Of a stretch of 55,212 nucleotides of DNA, positions 19,105 through 26,902 are shown one piece after another. The stretch lies in NCBI RefSeq assembly GCF_003336425.1, contig NZ_QEIO01000014.1, positions 1 through 55,212 on the forward strand, read 5' to 3'. Position 1 is the stretch's first letter, and each line of letters starts with the position of its first letter. The position numbers and the translations under genes are program-made. A model generated the notes under the pieces. It ran no database searches and had not been told where the DNA came from. It worked only from the letters and a program-made list of their open reading frames with translations. The DNA is from Marinitenerispora sediminis (GTDB lineage: Bacteria > Actinomycetota > Actinomycetes > Streptosporangiales > Streptosporangiaceae).

Positions 19105-19162
19105 GGCTCCTCTGGGGTGACGGGGTCGGGCCGGCGCGGGACGGGGACGCGGCGGGCGCGCC

Positions 19163-19477
19163 TCAGCGGCGCGGCGGGCGCGCGGAGCGGTGCGTACGCC
19201 GCTGCCAGCAGGAGGAGTGCCAGTGCCGGCGGTCCTCGCCGTCGCCGTAGGGGCGCCAGGCGACGACGTGCGCCATACCGGGCGGGATGTCCTGCTGGCA
19301 GCCCGGGCAGCGGTAGACCTTGGCAGCGGCGGCTCCGGTGATCCGGCGCAGCACCCACTCGCCGTCGGGTCCGGTCTCGCGGTGCTCGGCACCGGTGACA
19401 CGCAGGATCAGCGACTCCTCGGCGCTCTCCGGGCGCTGGGCCGCCTTGCGGCGCGGGACGTTACGGCGCGGACTCAC
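19163..19477 (-). CDS. Small conserved actinobacterial protein with a C/H-rich motif
   Basis: The 104-residue protein is very basic at both ends. Its centre has YRCPGCQQDIPPGMAHVV followed by HWHSSCW, a CxxC...H...C pattern that looks like a single zinc site. Similar proteins in actinobacteria are often labelled ATP/GTP-binding, but I see no P-loop here. The GTG at 19477 is preceded by TACCCT with 6 nt between and no ribosome site, so the mRNA is probably leaderless. The function is unknown. Confidence 0.75.
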   Translation of the reverse strand: MSPRRNVPRRKAAQRPESAEESLILRVTGAEHRETGPDGEWVLRRITGAAAAKVYRCPGCQQDIPPGMAHVVAWRPYGDGEDRRHWHSSCWQRRTHRSARPPRR

Positions 19478-19483
19478 GCATCC

Positions 19484-19489
19484 AGGGTA
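19484..19489 (-). promoter_or_regulatory. -10 hexamer TACCCT of the 104-aa gene
   Basis: TACCCT on the minus strand ends 6 nt before the GTG at 19477, consistent with leaderless transcription. Confidence 0.4.
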
Positions 19490-19613
19490 GGAGGGCGGCG
19501 GCTGTGCCGCGGCCGCGGGGCGGTCCCGGCGGCGGCCGGCCGCACGGCGTGCTCGGGCGCGCGGCGCCGGCGCCGGCCTTGCACCGGGACCGCCGGGACC
19601 GCCGGGCACGGCG

Positions 19614-20810
19614 CTATCGGAGGATCCGGCCGCCCGCGACGAGATCGGCGGCGAGCAGCGGCGGCGGCGCGTACCCGGGTGTCAGCCCCGCGTCGGCCAT
19701 GCCGCCCAGCACGTTGGCGACCGCGTCGGCGCCGCGTTCGGCCAGCATCTCGAAGGGGCCCTTGGGGTATCCGCAGCCGAGCCGCATCGCGGTGTCGACG
19801 TCGTCGGCGGTGGCGTAGCCGTCGCCGACCATCCGCAGCGCGTCGTCGATGTGCGGGACGAGCAGCAGGTCGGCGAGGTCGAAGCGGTGCACCTGGTCGC
19901 GCACGACCTCGGCGACGGGGCCGGTGGGCAGCGCCTCGGCCGGATCGCCGGCTCCGGAGTGGTCGTAGAAGCCGCGGCCGCTCTTGCGGCCGAGCAGGCC
20001 CGCGGCGACCATGCGGCGCAGCAGCGGGGCGGCGGCGTAGCGGGGCTGGCGGAACTCCTCCCACAGCACGTCCATGACGGCGAGGGAGACGTCCAGCCCG
20101 ACGAGGTCGAGGAGGGTGAGCGGCCCCATGGGCAGCCCGGCGGCGGCGGTGACGGCGGCGTCGATCTCCTCCCGGGAGGCGATCCGCCGCTCGTAGACGC
20201 GCACGGCGTCATTGAGGTAGGGCACCAGCAGCGCGTTGGCGACGAACCCGGCGCGGTCCGTGACGCCGATCGGGGTCTTGCCCAGCCGCTTGGCGACCTC
20301 GGTGGCGATCTCGGCGGCGCCCGGCTCGGTGAGCACGGTGCGCACCACCTCGACCAGCTTCATCGCCGGCGCGGGGTTGAAGAAGTGCAGGCCCACGACC
20401 TTGCCGGGCCGCCGGGTCAGCGCCGCGATCTCGGTCACCGACAGGGAGGAGGTGTTCGTCGCGAGGATGGTCCCGGGCGGGCACACCCGGTCGAGGTCGG
20501 TGAAGACGTCGCGTTTGAGGTCGATGCGCTCCGGCACGGCCTCGACCACGAAGTCGGCGTCGCGCAGGTCGTCGCGCGCGGTGCTGAAGGAGATGCGCGC
20601 CAGGATGTCGCGGCGCTCCTGCTCGGTGAGCCGCCCCTTGCCGACCGAGCGGTCCAGCGACGACTCCAGGTGGGCGCGGCCGCGGTCGAGCGCCGCCCCG
20701 TCGATCTCGACGCCGACGACCGTGAAGCCGGCCCCGGCGAACACCTCGGCGATACCGGCGCCCATCGTCCCGAGTCCGACCACGCCGACCGTCTGGAATT
20801 CCTGCACCAT
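19614..20810 (-). CDS. 3-hydroxybutyryl-CoA / 3-hydroxyacyl-CoA dehydrogenase
   Basis: The 398-residue enzyme oxidises 3-hydroxyacyl-CoA with NAD. It has a Rossmann NAD site (VGVVGLGTMGAGIAEVF, about 8-24), the catalytic-His region GLHFFNPAPAMKLVEVV, and two C-terminal helical domains. The first reads ANALLVPYLNDAVRVYE; the second, near the end, includes RLGCGYPKGPFEML. The second C-terminal domain makes it longer than the roughly 280-residue single-domain enzymes. It complements the thiolase and mutase in the same region. The ATG at 20810 has GGGGAG close by and TAGGCT 8 nt upstream, so a very short or absent leader is likely. Confidence 0.92.
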   Translation of the reverse strand: MVQEFQTVGVVGLGTMGAGIAEVFAGAGFTVVGVEIDGAALDRGRAHLESSLDRSVGKGRLTEQERRDILARISFSTARDDLRDADFVVEAVPERIDLKRDVFTDLDRVCPPGTILATNTSSLSVTEIAALTRRPGKVVGLHFFNPAPAMKLVEVVRTVLTEPGAAEIATEVAKRLGKTPIGVTDRAGFVANALLVPYLNDAVRVYERRIASREEIDAAVTAAAGLPMGPLTLLDLVGLDVSLAVMDVLWEEFRQPRYAAAPLLRRMVAAGLLGRKSGRGFYDHSGAGDPAEALPTGPVAEVVRDQVHRFDLADLLLVPHIDDALRMVGDGYATADDVDTAMRLGCGYPKGPFEMLAERGADAVANVLGGMADAGLTPGYAPPPLLAADLVAGGRILR

Positions 20811-20818
20811 GGCTCCCC

Positions 20819-20824
20819 AGCCTA
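20819..20824 (-). promoter_or_regulatory. -10 hexamer TAGGCT of the dehydrogenase gene
   Basis: TAGGCT on the minus strand ends 8 nt before the ATG at 20810. The same hexamer precedes three other genes in this window at 6-7 nt. Confidence 0.4.
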
Positions 20825-20971
20825 GACCCCGCGGCCGCGCTCGCCTACTGCCGGGTAAGTGCGGCGCGTGTCCCGATCCGTCGGCCGGCACGGGCGCGGA
20901 CCGCGCGGATGCGCGCCGCCGCCCGCCGATCCGGTCGTTTCCACCCACCGGGCCGCCGGGATGACCACAAT

Positions 20972-21991
20972 ATGGGGATGCGCATCGGTGCCTTCCTGCT
21001 GGCCGCCCAGTTCCCAGGGCGGGATCACACGTCAGTCCTGGAGTCGGCGCTGGCCGCCGCCGTCGCGGCCGAGACGGCCGGGTTCGACGACGTCTGGCTC
21101 GCCGAGCACCACTTCATGTCCTACGGCGTGTGCCCGTCCGCCGTGACGATGGCCGGGTTCGTCCTCGGCCGGACGCGGCGGATCGGGGTCGGCACGGCCA
21201 CCAGCGTGCTGAGCACCCAGCACCCGGTGGCACTGGCGGAGCAGGCCAACCTGCTCGACCAGCTGTCCGGCGGCCGGTTCCGGCTGGGAGTCGGCCGGGG
21301 CGGTCCGTGGGTGGACCTGGAGGTGTTCGGCACCGGGCTGGAGCGCTACGAGCGCGGTTTCCCGGAATCGATGGAGGTGCTGCTGGCGGCGCTGCGCGGC
21401 GGCCGGATGCGCGCCGACGGCGCGACCTTCGGCTTCCGCGAGGTCGAGATCGTGCCGGGGCCGCGCACCCGGCCGCACCTGCCCGTGGTGGTGGCGGCGA
21501 CGTCGGAGCCCACCCTGGAGCTGGCGGCGCGGCTCGGCCTGCCGATGCTGCTCGGGATGGACCGCGTTCCCGCGGAGCACGCCGCCCGGATCGCGGCCTA
21601 CGACCGCGCCGCCGCGGCCGCGGGCAACGGCCCGGCCGGGCACGTGGTGGCCGCGCTGGCGCACGTCGCGGACTCCCGCGGGCGGGCGCGCGAGGCGGTG
21701 CTGGAGGCGCTGCCGCGCTGGCTCGGCCCGGGACTGGCCGGGTACGTCCCGGTGGACGGCCGGCCCCGCGTGCCGAAGGACCCGCGCGAGTACGCCCGGT
21801 TCCTGTGCGACACCCACGCGGTGGACACCCCCGAGGGGTGCGTCGAGCGGCTGGTGGAGCAGGCTCGGACCTCGGGCGCCGCGGAGCTCATCCTCATGGT
21901 CGAGGCGGCCGGCGAGCACACCGCCACCCTGGACAACATCGCCCGGCTCGGTGCCGAGGTGCTGCCCGGGGTGCGCGCCGCACTGGCCTGA
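20972..21991 (+). CDS. LLM class flavin-dependent oxidoreductase
   Basis: The 339-residue protein is a luciferase-like monooxygenase-family barrel that would use reduced FMN or F420. Family features are RIGAFLLAAQFPG at the N-terminus, FDDVWLAEHHFMSYGVCPS (the AEHHF motif), IGVGTATSVLSTQHPVALAEQ, and LDQLSGGRFRLGVGRGGP. Two ATGs (20972 and 20978) are possible and neither has a clear ribosome site. It converges with the SCO5389-like gene and shares a hairpin terminator with it. Cofactor and substrate cannot be decided from sequence. Confidence 0.85.
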   Translation: MGMRIGAFLLAAQFPGRDHTSVLESALAAAVAAETAGFDDVWLAEHHFMSYGVCPSAVTMAGFVLGRTRRIGVGTATSVLSTQHPVALAEQANLLDQLSGGRFRLGVGRGGPWVDLEVFGTGLERYERGFPESMEVLLAALRGGRMRADGATFGFREVEIVPGPRTRPHLPVVVAATSEPTLELAARLGLPMLLGMDRVPAEHAARIAAYDRAAAAAGNGPAGHVVAALAHVADSRGRAREAVLEALPRWLGPGLAGYVPVDGRPRVPKDPREYARFLCDTHAVDTPEGCVERLVEQARTSGAAELILMVEAAGEHTATLDNIARLGAEVLPGVRAALA

Positions 21992-22009
21992 GCGGCGCTC
22001 CGGCACCAT

Positions 22010-22041
22010 GCGGTGGCGGGGCGGCCGCACCCCGCCACCGC
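22010..22041. terminator. Bidirectional hairpin between convergent genes
   Basis: A 12-bp perfect stem (GCGGTGGCGGGG and its complement, 22010-22021 and 22030-22041) with an 8-nt loop lies between the LLM oxidoreductase and the SCO5389-like gene. Confidence 0.7.
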
Positions 22042-22049
22042 CGCACCGG

Positions 22050-22436
22050 CTAGCAGTCGACGAGTTCCGGCGACTGGTTGAGCAGCTGGGCGCGCGGGGT
22101 GACGAACTCCTGGTAGGCGGTGTCGGCCTCCGGCCGGAAGAGCGCGACCCGGTGGCAGTTCTGGAAGGCCAGCCGCAGGCCGAAGTGCCGCTCCACGGCC
22201 CCCCGCATGGCGTCGCTCGCGAGCAGCCGCAGCAGCTGGCCGCGCTCGGCCTCGCCCGGCGGCGGCACCTCGTTGGCCTCGAAGTCGGCGCCGCTGGTCC
22301 GGGTGCGCTCGGCCAGGCCGCTGACCACGCTCCACGCGTAGGGCAGCGACTCCCGGATGCAGGCGACGAAGTCGTCGTCGGTGACCGGACCGCGCTGGGC
22401 CTTGTCGAGGAGTTCGGGGGAAACCGTGAGCGACAT
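22050..22436 (-). CDS. SCO5389 family protein
   Basis: The 128-residue soluble protein matches a small actinobacterial family named after S. coelicolor SCO5389, which lies at the equivalent place next to nucS. Recognisable parts are VSPELLDKAQRGPVTDDDFVACIRESLPYAW and the C-terminal FQNCHRVALFRPEA. The ATG at 22436 has GGAAGGA 5 nt upstream; alternatives upstream are not supported. It is divergent from nucS. The function is unknown, and I see no catalytic or nucleotide-binding signature. Confidence 0.82.
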   Translation of the reverse strand: MSLTVSPELLDKAQRGPVTDDDFVACIRESLPYAWSVVSGLAERTRTSGADFEANEVPPPGEAERGQLLRLLASDAMRGAVERHFGLRLAFQNCHRVALFRPEADTAYQEFVTPRAQLLNQSPELVDC

Positions 22437-22695
22437 GAAGGTCCTTCCCATGGTGCCGGGCCACCGGGCGGCCCGAGGCGGTACCACCGTTGTCTGGTGC
22501 GAACTTACGAACCTGTTGTGACGTTAGATCCGGTTTCCGGTGCCGTCACGGCACGGCGGGGACAGAGATCCCTGTCGCTCACGTAAGGGAACAATGGGTT
22601 TCATTGCCATTGCGGCCGCCGCGTCCCCGCCCCCGCCGCCGGCGGTACCGGGCGGTGCCCGCCCCGGATCGGCGGCCGGACTCCCCGGGGACCCG

Positions 22696-22701
22696 TAGGC
22701 T
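22696..22701 (+). promoter_or_regulatory. -10 hexamer TAGGCT of nucS
   Basis: TAGGCT ends 7 nt before the GTG start of nucS at 22709; no ribosome site is present. Confidence 0.45.
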
Positions 22702-22708
22702 GGCCTCC

Positions 22709-23386
22709 GTGCGTCTCGTCATTGCCCGCTGCAGCGTCGACTACGTCGGCCGACTGACCGCCCATCTGCCCATGGCCCCGCGGCTGATCCTCATGAAGGC
22801 CGACGGCTCGGTGTCCATCCACGCCGACGACCGCGCGTTCAAGCCGCTGAACTGGATGAATCCGCCGTGCACCGTCCGGGAGACGGCCACCGACGACGGC
22901 GGCGCCGTCTGGACGGTCACCCACGGCAAGTCCGGGGAGAAGCTGGTGCTGACGATCGAGGAGATCGCGCACGACAGTTCGCACGAGCTCGGCGTCGACC
23001 CGGGGCTGCGCAAGGACGGCGTCGAGGCGCACCTGCAGGAGCTGCTGGCCGAGCACATCACCACTCTCGGGGACGGCTACACCCTGGTCCGCCGCGAGTA
23101 CCCCACCGCGATCGGCCCGGTGGACATCCTGTGCCGGGACGCCGACGGCGGCGCGGTCGCCGTGGAGATCAAGCGGCGCGGCGAGATCGACGGTGTCGAG
23201 CAGCTGACCCGCTACCTCGAACTCCTCAACCGCGACCCCGCGCTCAAGCCGGTGCGGGGCGTGTTCGCCGCCCAGGAGATCAAGCCGCAGGCGCGGGTCC
23301 TCGCGACCGACCGGGGCATCTCCTGCGTCACGCTGGACTACGACGCCCTCCGCGGCATCGAACCGGACATCCCCCGCCTGTTCTGA
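22709..23386 (+). CDS. nucS: Mismatch-specific endonuclease NucS (EndoMS)
   Basis: NucS cuts both strands at mismatches and underlies the MutS/MutL-independent mismatch repair of many actinobacteria. The 225-residue protein has the N-terminal dimerisation and DNA-binding domain ([16 protein letters not shown]) and a C-terminal RecB-like nuclease with E130, D139, and E153-x-K155 (GPVDIL...AVEIKRRG), then Q165/Y169. The C-terminus ends in PRLF, which resembles the sliding-clamp-binding tail reported for actinobacterial NucS. The GTG start at 22709 follows TAGGCT by 7 nt. A strong hairpin terminator follows the gene. Confidence 0.95.
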   Translation: MRLVIARCSVDYVGRLTAHLPMAPRLILMKADGSVSIHADDRAFKPLNWMNPPCTVRETATDDGGAVWTVTHGKSGEKLVLTIEEIAHDSSHELGVDPGLRKDGVEAHLQELLAEHITTLGDGYTLVRREYPTAIGPVDILCRDADGGAVAVEIKRRGEIDGVEQLTRYLELLNRDPALKPVRGVFAAQEIKPQARVLATDRGISCVTLDYDALRGIEPDIPRLF

Positions 23387-23397
23387 ACCCGACGCCC

Positions 23398-23440
23398 GGA
23401 CCGTCCGGCGGCACCCGCGCCCGGGGCCGCCGGGCGGTCC
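23398..23440 (+). terminator. Hairpin terminator of nucS
   Basis: A 15-bp stem with one G-U pair (23398-23412 with 23426-23440) is followed by TTCTGTT, 12 bp after the nucS stop. Confidence 0.7.
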
Positions 23441-23538
23441 TTCTGTTGCGCGGCCGCACGGGCAGCATCCGAAATGTCCTGGAATCTTCCATCAGATCAC
23501 GGCACCGCACCACGCTGGTAGCCGGTTGGCTGATTGTG

Positions 23539-23562
23539 GCAAGGTGCCGCGTCGCACCTTGC
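23539..23562. repeat. 9-bp inverted repeat upstream of the M28 gene
   Basis: GCAAGGTGC-CGCGTC-GCACCTTGC lies about 100 bp upstream of the M28 aminopeptidase start. It could be an operator or a leader hairpin. Confidence 0.5.
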
Positions 23563-23660
23563 TCCGGGGCATCACCGGGTGACAAGCTGCTCTGAACTTC
23601 GCACAGCTCGCGTCCATGCCGTTACCCCAGGTATCGGACGCTCCGGTTGAGAGGACGACC

Positions 23661-25196
23661 GTGCGCAGCAGACCCCGACGATCCCCGATTCCCCCCTCCC
23701 GAAACCGCCGGAGAGCAGCGGCCGCCGGCGCCGCGGTGCTCATGGCGCTCAGTCTGGGCGCCGCGCCCGCCGCCCAGGCCGACGAGGCCGTGCTGCCCGC
23801 GCTCGTGACGGTCGGCAACGTGCGCTCCCACCTGGAGAACCTCCAGACCATCGCCGAGTACAACGGCGGCAACCGCGCACACGGCACCGCGGGGTACGAC
23901 GTCGCCGCGCGCTACGTCATCGACCAGCTGCGGAGGGCCGGCTACCAGCCGCGCAAGGACGAGTACGAGTTCGACCGCTGGGTCGAGAACGCGACCCCCG
24001 TGCTGGCGCAAACCGCGCCCGAGGCGCGCGAGTTCGCGCACGACACCGACTTCCGCACGATGAGCTACTCCGGAGCCGGCGAGGTGACCGGCGCCGGCGT
24101 GCCGGTGAACCCGGCGAGCGCGGCCAGCGGCTGCGAGGCCGGCGACTTCGCCGACTTCCCCGAGGGCGCGGTCGCCATCGTCCGGCGCGGCACCTGCACG
24201 TTCGAGCAGAAGGCGGACAACGCCACCGAGGCGGGCGCCAGCGCCCTCGTGGTCTTCAACCACGGCGCGACGAGCGACCCCGCCGACACCGGCCCCATCA
24301 ACGGCACGCTGAACACCCTCTCCAGCATCCCGGTGGTCGGCACCACGCCGGAGGTCGGCGCGGCGCTGGTCGAGGCCGGCGAGGGGCTGGAGCTGTCGCT
24401 GGCGGTCGACGCCGAGGTCCGCACCGAGACCTCCTACAACATCATCGCCGAGACGAAGGGCGGCAACCGCGACAACGTCGTCGTCGTGGGCGCCCACCTC
24501 GACGGCGTCCCGGAGGGGCCCGGCATCAACGACAACGGCAGCGGCACCGCGGCCGTTCTGGAGGTCGCCCGCCAGCTGCCCAAGCTGGACGGCGTCGAGA
24601 ACCGGGTGCGCTTCGCGTTCTGGGGCACGGAGGAGGAGGGCCTCGTCGGCTCGACCGAGTACGTCACCGGTCTCAGCCAGCGCGAGCGGGACCGCATCGC
24701 GCTCTACCTCAACTTCGACATGATCGGCTCGCCGAACTTCGGGCGCTTCGTCTACGACGGCCGCGGCCAGCTGCCCGACTCCGCGACCCCGCCGTCCGGG
24801 TCCGCGGCGATCCAGAAGCTGTTCGAGGACTACTTCGCCGGCCGGGACCTGGTCAGCGAGCCCACCGCCTTCAACGGCCGGTCGGACTACGGCCCGTTCA
24901 TCGAGGCGGGCATCCCGTCGGGCGGCCTCTTCAGCGGCGGTGACGGCGTCAAGACCGAGCAGCAGGTCGAGTACTACGGCGGAACCGCCGGCGAGGACTT
25001 CGACCCGAACTACCACACTCCGCGCGACGACCTGGACAACATCAACTGGACCAGCGTCGACCAGATGAGCGACGCCATCGCGTTCGCGGTCGAGACCTAC
25101 GCCGACAGCACGCTGCCGGTGAACGGCGTGCTCCGGACGCAGCAGACCCAGGAGCGAAGCGCCTTCGACCGACGGGCCGATCTCTGGGTGCGGTGA
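23661..25196 (+). CDS. Secreted M28 family metallo-aminopeptidase with PA domain
   Basis: The 511-residue protein has a signal peptide (basic RSRPRRS, hydrophobic core, cleavage after AQA at about 40) and so acts outside the cell. A PA domain insert (about 140-260, including GCEAGDFADFPEGAVAIVRRGTC) precedes or interrupts the peptidase. The M28 di-zinc ligands are visible: GAHLDG and GINDNGSG (His, Asp), EEEGLVGS (Glu pair), NFDMIGSPN (Asp) and YHTPRDD (His). This matches Streptomyces griseus-type aminopeptidases. I chose the GTG at 23661, with GAGAGGA 5 nt before it, over the ATG at 23616. Confidence 0.92.
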   Translation: MRSRPRRSPIPPSRNRRRAAAAGAAVLMALSLGAAPAAQADEAVLPALVTVGNVRSHLENLQTIAEYNGGNRAHGTAGYDVAARYVIDQLRRAGYQPRKDEYEFDRWVENATPVLAQTAPEAREFAHDTDFRTMSYSGAGEVTGAGVPVNPASAASGCEAGDFADFPEGAVAIVRRGTCTFEQKADNATEAGASALVVFNHGATSDPADTGPINGTLNTLSSIPVVGTTPEVGAALVEAGEGLELSLAVDAEVRTETSYNIIAETKGGNRDNVVVVGAHLDGVPEGPGINDNGSGTAAVLEVARQLPKLDGVENRVRFAFWGTEEEGLVGSTEYVTGLSQRERDRIALYLNFDMIGSPNFGRFVYDGRGQLPDSATPPSGSAAIQKLFEDYFAGRDLVSEPTAFNGRSDYGPFIEAGIPSGGLFSGGDGVKTEQQVEYYGGTAGEDFDPNYHTPRDDLDNINWTSVDQMSDAIAFAVETYADSTLPVNGVLRTQQTQERSAFDRRADLWVR

Positions 25197-25216
25197 CCGT
25201 CCCACCGCGTACCCGG

Positions 25217-25251
25217 GCGCCCGGGGCGGGGGATCCCCCCGCCGCGGGCGC
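25217..25251. terminator. Bidirectional hairpin between M28 and carboxyltransferase genes
   Basis: An inner 8-bp GGCGGGGG/CCCCCGCC stem and an outer 7-bp stem, separated by one mismatch, form a hairpin in the gap between the two convergent genes. Confidence 0.65.
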
Positions 25252-25272
25252 CTTTCGCGTGCCGGCCGCGCG

Positions 25273-26763
25273 TCACAGCCCGAGCCGGCGGTACCGGCCG
25301 TGGCGGGCGGCCCGCCGGTCGGCGGGGTCGGCGGCCAGCAGCGCGGTGAGCTCGTAGCGCAGCGCCGCGCCCATGCGCTCGCAGAAGGCCACCGGCTCGT
25401 CGGCGGCGTCCGGGAGTTCCGGCACGATCCGGTCGACGATGCCGTTGGCGTGCAGTTCGGCGCTGCGCACCCCCTGCCGCTCGGCCAGTTCGGCGGCGCG
25501 CTTGGTGGTGCGGTACACGATCGCGCTCGCCCCCTCGGGCGGCAGCGGCGAGAGCCAGCCGTGCTGGGCCGAGATCACGCGGTCGGCCGGTACCAGCGCG
25601 AGCGCCCCGCCGCCGGTGCCCTGGCCGAGCAGCACGGATACGGTGGGCGCCTCCAGGGTGACGAGTTCGGCGAGGCAGCGCGCGATCTGGCCGGCCATGC
25701 CGCGCTCCTCCGCGTCCTTGGACAGCGCCGCGCCCGGGGTGTCGATCACGGTGACGAGCGGGAGCCGCAGTTCGCGCGCCATGCGCATGCCGCGGCGCGC
25801 CTCGCGGAGCGCGGCCGGCCCGAGCGGGCGCTCCACCGTCTGGCGGGCGCGGTCCTGCCCGAGCAGCACGCACGGGGCACCGCCGAACCGGGCGAGTGCC
25901 AGCAGCAGTCCGGGATCGGTCTCACCGTCACCGGTGCCGTTCAGCCGCACGACGTCGGTGGCCGCGTGGCGGAGCAGCCGGCGCACGCCCGGCCGGTCGG
26001 GGCGCCGGGACCGGGTGATGGACTCCCAGGCCGGCACGTCGGGGATCTCGGCGGCGGCGGGTTCGGGCGCGGGGGGCAGCCCCTCCCCGTGCGCGAGCAG
26101 CACGTTGAAGGCCCGCTCGGCGATGGCGGGCACGTCCTCGGGCTCCAGGACCGCGTCGACGAGGCCGGACCGGTACAGGTTCTCGGCCACCTGCACGCCT
26201 TCGGGGAAGGGGCGCTCGTACAGCGCCTCGTACACGCGCGGTCCGAGGAAGCCGATGAGCGCGCCCGGTTCGGCGACGGTGACGTGCCCCTGCGACCCCC
26301 AGGAGGCCAGCACGCCGCCGGTGGTCGGATGGCGCAGGTACACCAGGTAGGGCAGCCCGGCGGCCTTGTGCGCGGCGATCGCGGCGGAGATCTTCACCAT
26401 GGCGAGGAACGCCACGGTCCCCTCCTGCATGCGGGTTCCACCGGACGCCGGGGCGCCGAGCAGCGGAAGTCCCTCGGCGGTGGCGCGCTCGATGGCGACG
26501 ACCAGGCGTTCGGCGGCCGCCACCCCGATCGAACCGGCGAGGAAGGAGAACTCGCACGCGATGACGGCGACCCGGCGCCCGCGCAGCCGCCCCTCGCCGG
26601 TGACCACCGCCTCGTCGCAGCCGCTGCGCTCCCGTGCCGCGGCGAGCTCCGCCGCGTACTGGGCGCCGGGTCCGACGTCGATCGGAGCCGTGTCCCAGCT
26701 GACGAAGGAACCGGCGTCCAGGGTGCGGTCCAGTAGCTCGCGCGCGCTGTACCGAGATGGCAT
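25273..26763 (-). CDS. Fused carboxyltransferase (AccD-like + AccA-like), malonate-type locus
   Basis: The 496-residue protein joins two crotonase-fold carboxyltransferase halves. The N-terminal half is AccD/beta-like (LLGAPASGGTRMQEGTVAFL, about 101-120) but lacks the bacterial AccD four-cysteine zinc finger. The C-terminal half is AccA/alpha-like (LPLVTVIDTPGAALSKDAEERG, then VLLGQGTGGGALAL). It could transfer carboxyl groups to or from a short acyl-CoA (acetyl-CoA/malonyl-CoA) or act like the MdcD/MdcE decarboxylase pair. No biotin carboxylase or biotin carrier lies nearby. A MatC-like carrier and FCD/GntR regulator follow upstream, and its promoter carries their shared operator. GGGGGAGA precedes the ATG. 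Confidence 0.85.
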   Translation of the reverse strand: MPSRYSARELLDRTLDAGSFVSWDTAPIDVGPGAQYAAELAAARERSGCDEAVVTGEGRLRGRRVAVIACEFSFLAGSIGVAAAERLVVAIERATAEGLPLLGAPASGGTRMQEGTVAFLAMVKISAAIAAHKAAGLPYLVYLRHPTTGGVLASWGSQGHVTVAEPGALIGFLGPRVYEALYERPFPEGVQVAENLYRSGLVDAVLEPEDVPAIAERAFNVLLAHGEGLPPAPEPAAAEIPDVPAWESITRSRRPDRPGVRRLLRHAATDVVRLNGTGDGETDPGLLLALARFGGAPCVLLGQDRARQTVERPLGPAALREARRGMRMARELRLPLVTVIDTPGAALSKDAEERGMAGQIARCLAELVTLEAPTVSVLLGQGTGGGALALVPADRVISAQHGWLSPLPPEGASAIVYRTTKRAAELAERQGVRSAELHANGIVDRIVPELPDAADEPVAFCERMGAALRYELTALLAADPADRRAARHGRYRRLGL

Positions 26764-26783
26764 CCGCGTCTCCCCCTCGAACT

Positions 26784-26816
26784 CGGTGGCTTATTGGCCT
26801 AGCCAATAAGCCACCG
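26784..26816 (-). promoter_or_regulatory. Operator 1: perfect 33-bp palindrome on the carboxyltransferase promoter
   Basis: Arms of 15 nt (CGGTGGCTTATTGGC and its exact complement) flank a central CTA. On the minus strand a consensus TTGACA -35 (26829 to 26824) is followed after 17 nt by TTGGCT (26806 to 26801) inside the palindrome. A bound repressor would therefore block RNA polymerase. The palindrome is 20 bp upstream of the ATG at 26763. Confidence 0.75.
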
Positions 26817-26867
26817 GGCGATCTGTCAATATCCGTACCGTTCTGGCTACCCCGCCGTCCCGGCGGA

Positions 26868-26899
26868 CGGGCCCGGCCGGGGGGATGCGGCCGGGCCCG
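26868..26899 (-). terminator. Hairpin terminator of the matC-like gene
   Basis: An 11-bp perfect stem (CGGGCCCGGCC and its complement) with a 10-nt loop lies immediately after the carrier's stop codon at 26903. Confidence 0.65.
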
Positions 26900-26902
26900 G
26901 GA

